Shown piece after piece: positions 57,064-64,000 of a stretch of 64,000 nucleotides of DNA. A program made the position numbers and the translations under genes. Location: the NCBI RefSeq assembly GCF_027912835.1, contig NZ_CP115768.1, forward strand, positions 1,736,001-1,800,000, in the 5' to 3' direction. The notes beneath the pieces are model-generated. The model saw only the letters and a program-made list of their open reading frames with translations. It was not told the DNA's origin and searched no databases. This DNA is from Paracoccus sediminicola. GTDB taxonomy: Bacteria; Pseudomonadota; Alphaproteobacteria; Rhodobacterales; Rhodobacteraceae. Within the stretch, counting starts at the first letter, position 1, and every line of letters starts with the position of its first letter.

Positions 57064-58398
57064 TCACCAATTGTTGCGAAACCAGCGATAGGCGCGGCGC
57101 AAAGAACGCGCCGGATAGGTGTCGGCGGGCATCTCGAAGTCCCACCATTCGTCCTGCGGATGGGCCGCAAACAGCGCCAGCCCCACGGCCGAGGCGAAAT
57201 TCGGCCCGGTCAGCTGATGCGGCAGGCCGTGGATGCGCAACGGTCGCCCGATTCGGACATTGCGGCCCAGCATCCGCGCCGCCAGCCCGTCGAGCCCGGG
57301 GATCTGGCTGGCTCCGCCGGTCAGCACGACCTGCTGGCTTGGCATATGATCGAACCCCGCCGCATCGAGGATCGCCGCGACCTCTTCGAGGATCTCTTCG
57401 ACGCGCGGGCGCATGATGCCGATCAGGTCAGCGCGGCTGACGCTGCGGCGATCGGTCTCCCAGTCGCCGGTCTCGCCGCCCAGCTCGATCAGGTCACGGT
57501 CGTCGCGGCCCGTCGCCTCGATCCCGCCATTCAGCGTCTTGATACGCTCGGCCACGGCCATCGGGATGCGCAGCCCCTTGGCGATGTCCTGGGTGACAAG
57601 GCTGCCGCCCATCGGGACGGCATCCGCAAAGATCATGTGTTTCTTGACGAAGATCGACACGCCGGTCGCGCCGCCGCCAAGGTCGATACAGGCGGCACCC
57701 AGCTCCTGCTCGTCTTCCACCAGCGAGGACAGCGCCGACATATAGGAGGCCGAGGCCACCCCCGCCAGCTCCATGTCGCAGCGGCGAATGACATGGACCA
57801 GATTGTCGATCGCATCGGCATCCACGGTCAGCACATGCATGTCCACACCGAGCGCCTGCCCGGCATGTTCGCGCGGGTCCATCAGCCCCGACCGCCCGTC
57901 CACGGTGAAATTGACCGGCTGCGCGTGCAGCACCTGCCGACCGCGCCCGAAATCAGGCACCTCGCAGGAGGCCAGCACATGAGCGATATCGCCCTGCCCG
58001 ACAGTCCCGTTCTTCAGCGCGATCTCTCCGTCCAAACCATAAGAAGAAGGCCGCGCCCCGGCGATGCAGGCAATCGCATGATCGACCCGGACCCCGGCCA
58101 GCTTCTGCGCCGCCTGCACGGCGGTGCGAATGGCGCGCTCGGTCTCGGCCATGGTCTCGATCTCACCGAAACGCACCCCGCGCGAGCGGGTCGTCGCCGC
58201 ACCGATCACCCGGAAATTCGACTGCCCGGCCATCGGCCCGACCCCGTCCGTCTCGCGATAGACGCCCGGCCCGTCGAATTGCAGCACGAAGCAGGCGACT
58301 TTCGAGCTTCCGATATCCAGAACCGCGATCACCCCGCGTTGCAGCGCCGCCTGCCGCATGTTCCGCATCGCCCGCTGTTGGTGATAAAGATCCTTCAT
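57064..58398 (-). CDS. ftsA: Cell division protein FtsA
   Basis: Actin-like protein that ties FtsZ to the membrane. 444 residues. Phosphate-binding AVLDIGSSKVACF (about 25-37), IDLGGGATGVSIF, and VVLTGGASQIPGL. The C-terminal amphipathic helix (PARSLRRAYRWFRNNW) is the membrane-targeting sequence. Between ftsQ (18-base gap) and ftsZ. Confidence 0.95.
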   Translation of the reverse strand: MKDLYHQQRAMRNMRQAALQRGVIAVLDIGSSKVACFVLQFDGPGVYRETDGVGPMAGQSNFRVIGAATTRSRGVRFGEIETMAETERAIRTAVQAAQKLAGVRVDHAIACIAGARPSSYGLDGEIALKNGTVGQGDIAHVLASCEVPDFGRGRQVLHAQPVNFTVDGRSGLMDPREHAGQALGVDMHVLTVDADAIDNLVHVIRRCDMELAGVASASYMSALSSLVEDEQELGAACIDLGGGATGVSIFVKKHMIFADAVPMGGSLVTQDIAKGLRIPMAVAERIKTLNGGIEATGRDDRDLIELGGETGDWETDRRSVSRADLIGIMRPRVEEILEEVAAILDAAGFDHMPSQQVVLTGGASQIPGLDGLAARMLGRNVRIGRPLRIHGLPHQLTGPNFASAVGLALFAAHPQDEWWDFEMPADTYPARSLRRAYRWFRNNW

Positions 58399-58416
58399 CT
58401 CGTCTGTCCCTCGCCC

Positions 58417-59403
58417 TCAGCTTTTCTTGTCATGTTGCGGCAGTTCCCTGCCATCCGCATCGAGCAGCGGCAGCCCGCGCGCCGCGCGGATAGTGTTTTG
58501 TGCCTTGATCCCGATGCGCGCCACCGGGCGCGCCCCGTCACGCAGATCGACCAGAGCCACATCGCGCGACAACAGTCCCTCCGCCTTGTCGAGCGCGATC
58601 AGCCGTTCCAGCGCGGCCACGGCGCCGGCGGCGGGCAGCTTGATCCGCTGACCGCGATCCAGCACCACATCCCAACGCCGCTCGCCCATGCGCTGCAAGC
58701 CGCGCACCCGGGGCAGAAGCGGCCCGGCGGCGGCATAGATCTGCATCGCCTCGCTGGCGGCGGCATCCGCCCCCTCGCCCGCGATCAGCGGCAATTCGGG
58801 CCGCACCGAGCGCGACGTCACCGATGCGACGCGCTTGCCGTTCTCGTCCAGTTGCTCGATCCCGCGGGCGTGGCGCCACAGCATGACCGGCTCGCGCTCG
58901 ACCACCTTCGCGGCCAGCACGCCGCCGGGCTTGATGCGCAGATCCACATCCTTCACCGCATCGAGGATCATGATGTCCTGGCGCAGCTGATCCAGATCAA
59001 TATCAAAGCTCGACGCCGGCAGATCGACGGGCAGCATCATCCGCAGCGCCTTTTCGACCGGCTCGGAGGCGCCCTCGATCTTCATCGAACCCACCATGAA
59101 TTGTTCGCGGTTCTGCACCGCCTCGACCATGCCGGTCAGCCCGCCCGCCAGCGAAGCGCGGCGATCCTCGTCGGAAAGCCACAGCCCTGCCGTCATTGCC
59201 AGAAGAAAGGCCGGGACGCCGACCCGGGTCAGCTTGCGAAAGGCCGGGGTCAGCCACATCCGGTTCAGACGATAGGCCAGGCGCGACGGCGCGGGGTCCC
59301 GCTTCGGCTTCTCTGCCTCTTGCTGGGGGCGCTTCCAGCCTTTGCGCGGCGGGGTTGGCTGCGGCGAAAAGCCCGGGTCTTGCTGCCGGTTTATGCCCTG
59401 CAT
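58417..59403 (-). CDS. ftsQ: Cell division protein FtsQ
   Basis: Bitopic divisome protein. 328 residues: basic, Pro/Gln-rich cytoplasmic N-terminus (1-65), one membrane helix (about 66-82, [14 protein letters not shown]), POTRA domain (about 100-175) and FtsQ domain (about 175-300). ATG at 59401-59403 overlaps the ddl end by 13 bases, which argues for co-translation; an upstream in-frame start would lie deeper in ddl. Confidence 0.93.
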   Translation of the reverse strand: MQGINRQQDPGFSPQPTPPRKGWKRPQQEAEKPKRDPAPSRLAYRLNRMWLTPAFRKLTRVGVPAFLLAMTAGLWLSDEDRRASLAGGLTGMVEAVQNREQFMVGSMKIEGASEPVEKALRMMLPVDLPASSFDIDLDQLRQDIMILDAVKDVDLRIKPGGVLAAKVVEREPVMLWRHARGIEQLDENGKRVASVTSRSVRPELPLIAGEGADAAASEAMQIYAAAGPLLPRVRGLQRMGERRWDVVLDRGQRIKLPAAGAVAALERLIALDKAEGLLSRDVALVDLRDGARPVARIGIKAQNTIRAARGLPLLDADGRELPQHDKKS

Positions 59404-60314
59404 AGCGCGTCCTCGATCAGCCAGGCGCAAAGCGCCGGAAAATCCAATCCCGCCGCTGCTGCCTGTTCGGGCGCAAGCGAGGTTGGCGTCATGCCCGGCT
59501 GTGTGTTGGTTTCCAGCAGATACAGACCGGCCAGCCCGCGGCTGTCATCCCAGCGGAAATCGGTCCTGCTCATGCCGCGGCAGCCAAGCACACGATGGGC
59601 CCGAAGCGCATAATCGAGACAGGCGGCGCTGATATCGTCGGGGATTTCGGCGGGCACGACATGGCGCGAACCGCCGGTCTTGTATTTCGCGTCGTAATCA
59701 TACCAGCCATCGGTGATGATCTCGGTCACGCCGAGCGCGCGGTCGCCCAGAACCGTGGTGGTCAGTTCGCGCCCCGGCACATAGGTTTCGACCATGACTT
59801 CCGCCGGCATCTGCGCGCCAAGCTGGGCCGGGCCGTTCGCGCCGTCGCGGACGATATAGATCCCGACGCTCGACCCTTCGGCATTGGGCTTGACGACATA
59901 AGGCGGGGCCATCGGGTGCGAGCTGCGCGCGGTTTCGGTGGCAACGATCAGGCTGTCCACCACCGGCAACCCGGCCTCGCGATAGACCTGCTTCGAGCGG
60001 GTCTTGTCCATCGCCAGCGCCGATGCCAGAACGCCGGAATGCGTATAGCGCAGCTTCAGCCATTCGAGCATGCCCTGAACGCAGCCATCCTCGCCCCACC
60101 TGCCATGCAGTGCGTTGAACACCACATCGGGGGCGGCCTCGGCCAGCCGCGCGGGCAGATCCTGCCCCGCGTCGATCTCGGTAACCTCATACCCCGCCTG
60201 CCGCAGCGCCTTGGCGCATTCCGCCCCCGATGACAGCGACACCTCGCGCTCCGCCGAGGGTCCGCCCTTGAGGACGACGACATGTGGGGCTGTCCTGCTC
60301 GACCTGCCCGCCAA
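59391..60314 (-). CDS. ddl: D-alanine--D-alanine ligase
   Basis: Makes the D-Ala-D-Ala dipeptide of peptidoglycan. 307 residues. [14 protein letters not shown] (about 17-30), [18 protein letters not shown]-grasp region [14 protein letters not shown] and [13 protein letters not shown]. The start must be TTG 60312-60314 (AAAGGCG upstream) because no in-frame ATG/GTG gives a complete N-terminus. First gene of the ddl-ftsQ-ftsA-ftsZ run. Confidence 0.94.
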   Translation of the reverse strand: MAGRSSRTAPHVVVLKGGPSAEREVSLSSGAECAKALRQAGYEVTEIDAGQDLPARLAEAAPDVVFNALHGRWGEDGCVQGMLEWLKLRYTHSGVLASALAMDKTRSKQVYREAGLPVVDSLIVATETARSSHPMAPPYVVKPNAEGSSVGIYIVRDGANGPAQLGAQMPAEVMVETYVPGRELTTTVLGDRALGVTEIITDGWYDYDAKYKTGGSRHVVPAEIPDDISAACLDYALRAHRVLGCRGMSRTDFRWDDSRGLAGLYLLETNTQPGMTPTSLAPEQAAAAGLDFPALCAWLIEDALCRA

Positions 60315-60423
60315 TTTCGCCTTTCTGCCCGGTTGATCCGGGAGCCTGTTTTGCCGCCCGGTTATTCCGGGTCGTCGCTCTGTTCGGTGATTCTAGCGAA
60401 GTCCGGCGAATCAGGGAAGAGTC

Positions 60424-61296
60424 TTATGCCGGCTTCGGCGAAATTCCTGCATCTTCGGCCATTTGGCGCAGCGCCACGCGCAGCCGCGCCATGCCGCCGG
60501 GTCGCCAACCAAGCGCGCGCAGCCGGGCGGTGTCCATCTCATTATAACCCGTGACATCCGCCCGCGCCGGAAGATCACCGGGCAGTCCGGTGATCTCTTG
60601 CCAGACGGCCAGCAGGTCACGCCGGTCGAGCATCATGTCCGAGACGTTGAACACACCGCCCCCAACCCCCACCGCCAGACGCGACGCAGCGGCAAGGTCG
60701 TCGCCATGTAGCTCGGTGCCGGCGCGCGGCGCGATTGCCGTCCCACGCGCAAAGTCATCGAACAGCTCGGCCCATTTATGGCGCTGTCCCGGCCCGGCAG
60801 GACCGTAAACCCCGGTTGCCCGAAGCACCGTCGCAGGCTGGCCCGATCTCAGCAGGGCCTGCTCGGCTGCGAGCTTCGCCTCGCCGTAAAGCGTATCCGG
60901 CCGGCAAACCGTTTCCTCGGTCGGCATGCCGTGCTGCGGGCCGTAAACCGCGCGTGTCGACAGGAAGACAAGATGCGCCCCGGCCTGCGCCGCCGCTTCG
61001 AAAAGGCGCAGAGACCCATCGAGATTGCGGCGCAGAAAGCCCTGCGGGTCCGCCCCCTCTCCCCCGCGGTAGCGGCCCGGCACATGCGCGAACGCCGCGT
61101 GAAAAATAACATCCACTCCACTGAAATTCGGGGGTTTTCCTTCCAGGTTATAGACCTCGTGCTCCAACTCTGCGGCAAAGAAGCCGGGCGGCGGAGCCTT
61201 GCGGCCAAGCACCGTGACATGGTCGCCCGCAGCAAGCGCCGCGTTCACGAGAAAGCGCCCGACAAGCCCCGTGCCCCCGGTGACGGCAACCCTCAT
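60424..61296 (-). CDS. NAD-dependent sugar epimerase/dehydratase (extended SDR)
   Basis: 290 residues. Rossmann motif VTGGTGLVGRFL (residues 5-16), YGEAK catalytic Tyr-Lys pair, VLRATGVYGP. Probably modifies a nucleotide sugar. ATG at 61294-61296 overlaps the glycosyltransferase stop by four bases (ATGA), so both enzymes act in one pathway, perhaps surface polysaccharide. Exact reaction unknown. Inserted between ddl and murB. Confidence 0.85.
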   Translation of the reverse strand: MRVAVTGGTGLVGRFLVNAALAAGDHVTVLGRKAPPPGFFAAELEHEVYNLEGKPPNFSGVDVIFHAAFAHVPGRYRGGEGADPQGFLRRNLDGSLRLFEAAAQAGAHLVFLSTRAVYGPQHGMPTEETVCRPDTLYGEAKLAAEQALLRSGQPATVLRATGVYGPAGPGQRHKWAELFDDFARGTAIAPRAGTELHGDDLAAASRLAVGVGGGVFNVSDMMLDRRDLLAVWQEITGLPGDLPARADVTGYNEMDTARLRALGWRPGGMARLRVALRQMAEDAGISPKPA

Positions 61297-62126
61297 GCCG
61301 GATCGCTGAGCCCGGACAGCTCGACCCGTGGCCCCTGCCCGGCAAAGCCCTTCCACAGCTCGATCAGCGGGCGCAACCGTTCGGCCTTGTCGTGATCCTG
61401 CCACGGCTTTTCATACTGGAAATGCAGGATATGGATCTCGTCCCAGGCCCAGAGTTCGGGCATGTTGAACCAGACATATTGCAGCATGTTGTAGAAGACC
61501 GGCAGCCCGTGCCAATCGGGGAAGAACTCCTGCAAAAAGCTCTGATCGGTGCGCCTCCAGAAGATGCCGGGTTGGTCGAGCCGGTCCATCATCGCCGCGA
61601 ATGTCGCCTGTGACGGGCGCGCGGTGAACACGCCCGAATTCAGTCGGTGAAAATCCGCGACGCCCTCATAGACATTCGGCGCAGCACAAAATTCAGGATA
61701 ATCAAATAGTTTGTCGCAATTCTTCAGCATGACCGCATCGGCATCAATGAACACGGTCGAGGCATATTCGGTCATTTCCCAAAGTCGCAGCTTGGCGAAA
61801 TTGTCGAGCGGCGTATGGAAGGGCGGCTTGGTCCCCTTGGTGAATGCGGCACGGGCGTGCAGCGCGTCCCGTGCGTGGGTGGCGTTGAACTCTGCCGAGG
61901 TATCGAGCAACGCGGTGCGCACCAATCGCGCCCCGGCCGCGCGCAGCGGATCGAGATCCTTATCGGGAACCGAGGTATGCATCACCACGATGTCGGCTGC
62001 GGTGCCGGTCGCCCGGATCGAGTTCACCAGCGCCAATGCGCCCAGCGCGTAATCGCGGTTGGTGGCCAGCGTGACATAGGCATGTCGGCTTGCGGCGGCA
62101 GTCTCGGGCGTCAAACCATCGGACAT
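61293..62126 (-). CDS. Glycosyltransferase family 8 protein
   Basis: 277 residues, GT-A fold. N-terminal AYVTLATNRDYALGALAL, metal-binding DxD in VFIDADAVMLKN (about 121-132), FHRLNSGVFTARPS, HFQYEKPW near the C-terminus. Resembles glycogenin/galactinol-synthase-type or LPS GT8 enzymes; acceptor unknown. ATG at 62124-62126. Forms a two-gene operon with the epimerase; marC is divergent. Confidence 0.87.
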   Translation of the reverse strand: MSDGLTPETAAASRHAYVTLATNRDYALGALALVNSIRATGTAADIVVMHTSVPDKDLDPLRAAGARLVRTALLDTSAEFNATHARDALHARAAFTKGTKPPFHTPLDNFAKLRLWEMTEYASTVFIDADAVMLKNCDKLFDYPEFCAAPNVYEGVADFHRLNSGVFTARPSQATFAAMMDRLDQPGIFWRRTDQSFLQEFFPDWHGLPVFYNMLQYVWFNMPELWAWDEIHILHFQYEKPWQDHDKAERLRPLIELWKGFAGQGPRVELSGLSDPA

Positions 62127-62215
62127 GTGATGCTCCCTCGGCGGTCCGCCCTTGCGATACGATGCGCGGCCTTGCTAGATCAAGCGGCCTTGCCACCCCT
62201 CGCCATCGGAGCGTC

Positions 62216-62875
62216 ATGGATTTCAGTGCCATCTTTCGCGAATTCGTGACCCTGTTCGTCGTGATCGACCCGATCGGCACGATCCCGGTGTTCCTCTTCG
62301 CGACGAAATACGTGCCGCGCAAGCTGCATCGGCGCTTTGCCATCCGTGCCGTCTTCGTGGCAACGCTGGTTTTGCTGGGCTTCCTGGCCTTCGGGCAATT
62401 CGTGCTGGAAGGGATGGGGCTGCGGCTTGGCTCGTTCCAGATTGCCGGGGGGATCGTGCTGTTCATCTTTGCGATGACGATGATCTTCGGTGAATCCAAG
62501 CCTCAGCGCGAAATCGAAGAGGCTGAGCGCGACCATCTTGAAGGCGCGGTGTTTCCGCTGGCCATGCCATCCATCGCCTCGCCCGGCGCGATGCTGGGGG
62601 TGGTGGTGCTGACCGACAACCACCGCAACTCGGTCGCGGATCAGCTTGTCACGGCGGGGGCGCTGCTGGCTGTGCTGGCGCTGACATTGGCGCTGCTGCT
62701 CGCGGCGTCGAGGGTCTATAAATATATCGGCAATACCGGCTCCAACATCATCAGCCGGGTGATGGGAATGTTGCTGGCGGCGGTGGCTGTCGACGCCATT
62801 CTGGGCGGCATGGACATGATGGGGCTGGCCACGGTGGTGGGCGGCCAGGGCGAGATGCTCAGCGGCGAGAAATAG
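62216..62875 (+). CDS. MarC-family integral membrane protein
   Basis: 219 residues with six membrane helices. Family sequence FVVIDPIGTIPVFL near residue 15, AFGQFVLEGMGL, ALPLAMPSIASPGA-like sequence FPLAMPSIASPGAML. Function of the family is unresolved despite the multiple-antibiotic-resistance name. ATG 62216. It stands alone on the plus strand inside a minus-strand cell-wall gene block. Confidence 0.92.
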   Translation: MDFSAIFREFVTLFVVIDPIGTIPVFLFATKYVPRKLHRRFAIRAVFVATLVLLGFLAFGQFVLEGMGLRLGSFQIAGGIVLFIFAMTMIFGESKPQREIEEAERDHLEGAVFPLAMPSIASPGAMLGVVVLTDNHRNSVADQLVTAGALLAVLALTLALLLAASRVYKYIGNTGSNIISRVMGMLLAAVAVDAILGGMDMMGLATVVGGQGEMLSGEK

Positions 62876-62890
62876 CGTCAGGAGACGCTG

Positions 62891-63829
62891 TCAAAGCGCC
62901 GGTGCCGCGGCAGGCTCGCCCACCCGGATCACCTCCCATTGAAGCTCTTGTCCGGCGTTCCGGCGCACCCGTTCGCGCACCAATTCGCCGAGAGCTTCCA
63001 GTTCCGCCGCTGTCGCACCATCGGCGTTCAGTAGAAAATTCGGATGTTTTTCAGACATTTGCGCGCCGCCGAGACGGTAACCACGCAGCCCCGCTTCATC
63101 GATCAGTTTCCAGGCTTTCAGTTCGTGCGTGTCGTCGGCGCGGCCGGTCGAGCTGAAGCCGGCGGGGTTGCGGAAGGTCGATCCGGCGCTGCGCTCTTTC
63201 GTGGGTTGGGTGGCATCGCGGCGGGCGAGCTGGTCTTCCATTTTCGCGTGAAGGGCGGAGGGATCGCCGGCTTCGGCGCGCAGGCGGGCGCTGGTCAGCA
63301 CGGCGCCGTCGGGCAGTTGGCTGTGGCGATAGCCGAAACGCAGCTCCTCTGGCGTCAGGGTCAGTGTCTCGCCCTGCCGGGTGATGGCGGTGGCGTCGAT
63401 CAGATGGTCGGCGACATAGCTGCCATAGCAGCCCGCATTCATCCGCACCGCGCCGCCAATGCTGCCCGGTATGGTCCGCAGAAAGGTCAGGTCCAGTCCC
63501 TGATCCGCTGCCTTGCGGGCGACATGTGCGTCCAGGGCGGCGGCCCCTGCGATCACGATTCCGTCCGAAAAATCAATAGTATTGAAGCCTCTTCCCAGAC
63601 GGATCACCACGCCGCGAATGCCCCCGTCGCGGACGATCAGGTTCGAACCGACGCCCATCGGGAAGACCGGCACGGCGGGGTCGAGATCGCGCAGGAACGC
63701 CGCCAGATCCTCAGCGTCGGCGGGCTGGAACAGCCAGTCGGCGGGGCCGCCGACGCGCAGCCAGGTCAGGCTGTCGAGGGGCCGGTTCGGGGTCAGGTTT
63801 CCGCGCGGGGTGGGGAGTTCGATGCTCAT
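62891..63829 (-). CDS. murB: UDP-N-acetylenolpyruvoylglucosamine reductase
   Basis: Completes UDP-MurNAc synthesis. 312 residues. FAD site [15 protein letters not shown], catalytic region [29 protein letters not shown] (active-site Ser) and [10 protein letters not shown] near the C-terminus: a type I short enzyme. ATG at 63827-63829 ([12 protein letters not shown]) chosen; an in-frame ATG 36 bases upstream is possible. Ends 15 bases from marC, which is convergent. Confidence 0.95.
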   Translation of the reverse strand: MSIELPTPRGNLTPNRPLDSLTWLRVGGPADWLFQPADAEDLAAFLRDLDPAVPVFPMGVGSNLIVRDGGIRGVVIRLGRGFNTIDFSDGIVIAGAAALDAHVARKAADQGLDLTFLRTIPGSIGGAVRMNAGCYGSYVADHLIDATAITRQGETLTLTPEELRFGYRHSQLPDGAVLTSARLRAEAGDPSALHAKMEDQLARRDATQPTKERSAGSTFRNPAGFSSTGRADDTHELKAWKLIDEAGLRGYRLGGAQMSEKHPNFLLNADGATAAELEALGELVRERVRRNAGQELQWEVIRVGEPAAAPAL

Positions 63830-63879
63830 GGCGATGCTGGTAGCCAGCCATGCCCGAGGCGTCAATATCGGCGCTACGG

Positions 63880-64000
63880 TCAGCCGGCCTCGCCGCGAAT
63901 GGCGAGCGCGATGCCGAGGAGCAGCCCGGCCAGAAGCGGCAGCCCGATCACCTGGACGCCAAGCTGGAAGCCCAGATCGGCGCGCGAGCCGGGCGCGGAG
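63880..64000 (-). CDS. C-terminal tail of an unidentified membrane protein (cut by window edge)
   Basis: About 39 residues before a TGA at 63880-63882: a hydrophobic stretch ([18 protein letters not shown]) and short RGEAG end, so probably one membrane helix at the C-terminus. Upstream of murB on the same strand with 50 bases between. Too little to identify. Confidence 0.5.
   Translation of the reverse strand, partial: SAPGSRADLGFQLGVQVIGLPLLAGLLLGIALAIRGEAG

Noticed and set aside
56968..59613. 881-codon open frame on the plus strand
   Set aside because: Antisense to ftsA, ftsQ and part of ddl; Arg/His/Gly-rich without motifs, an artefact of high GC.

Overview
The window looks like a chromosomal segment of a high-GC alphaproteobacterium of the Rhodobacteraceae, most like Paracoccus or a close relative. 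The evidence is a circularly permuted (two-piece) tmRNA gene with the tag ANDNRAPVALAA, an alpha-type SspB beside it, a phenylacetyl-CoA epoxidase operon of the Rhodobacterales kind, the murB/ddl/ftsQ/ftsA/ftsZ/lpxC/bamD/recN block, and strong G/C codon bias throughout. It is almost entirely housekeeping and catabolic DNA. I see no insertion sequence, phage, CRISPR array, tRNA or rRNA.

Layout. 1-2055 (minus): nucleoside salvage, cdd-deoA-deoB. 2289-9569: malic enzyme/phosphotransacetylase hybrid, acidic periplasmic protein, mgtE, hisN-like phosphatase, an XRE regulator and a Bax-inhibitor-1 membrane protein. 9640-17792 (minus): a nine-gene phenylacetate (paa) operon running thiolase-paaA-VOC-paaB-C-D-E-ferritin-like paralog-paaZ from one promoter with a TetR-type palindrome. 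18084-19532 guaB; 19880 onward a FadL-type porin, a P-loop ATPase coupled to metA, a signal-peptidase-like protein, ppk2 coupled to a TPM-domain protein, an SDR, an orphan polyamine-type binding protein, a cell-wall hydrolase lipoprotein and a cytidine-deaminase-fold protein. 29142-30201: ssrA and sspB. 30283-35644: fumC, an AT-richer patch with a small outer-membrane-type protein, a DUF4169/RHH pair, purB and a solitary fliG. 35739-39134 (minus): dnaB, pyrE, pyrC. 39257-44048: small helical protein, gap with a 47-aa membrane microprotein, M23 peptidase-bactofilin pair, coaD and a CBS protein. 44100-51014: LysR, mmsA and a valine-degradation operon. 51404-63829 (minus): recN, bamD, lpxC, ftsZ, ftsA, ftsQ, ddl, a sugar epimerase/GT8 pair, then murB, with marC on the plus strand between.

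How the genes work together. The paa operon encodes epoxidation of phenylacetyl-CoA (PaaA-E), ring opening and aldehyde oxidation (PaaZ) and the final thiolysis. Acyl-CoA dehydrogenase, 3-hydroxyisobutyryl-CoA hydrolase, 3-hydroxyisobutyrate dehydrogenase and methylmalonate-semialdehyde dehydrogenase form the valine pathway. The minus-strand block from murB to bamD makes peptidoglycan precursor, divisome, lipid A and outer-membrane assembly proteins. tmRNA tags stalled proteins and SspB hands them to ClpXP.

The least explained items are the PaaA-like paralog in the paa operon that carries Lys in place of an iron-ligand Glu, the VOC protein in the same operon, a signal-peptidase-like protein lacking the catalytic Lys, and the ATPase coupled to metA.
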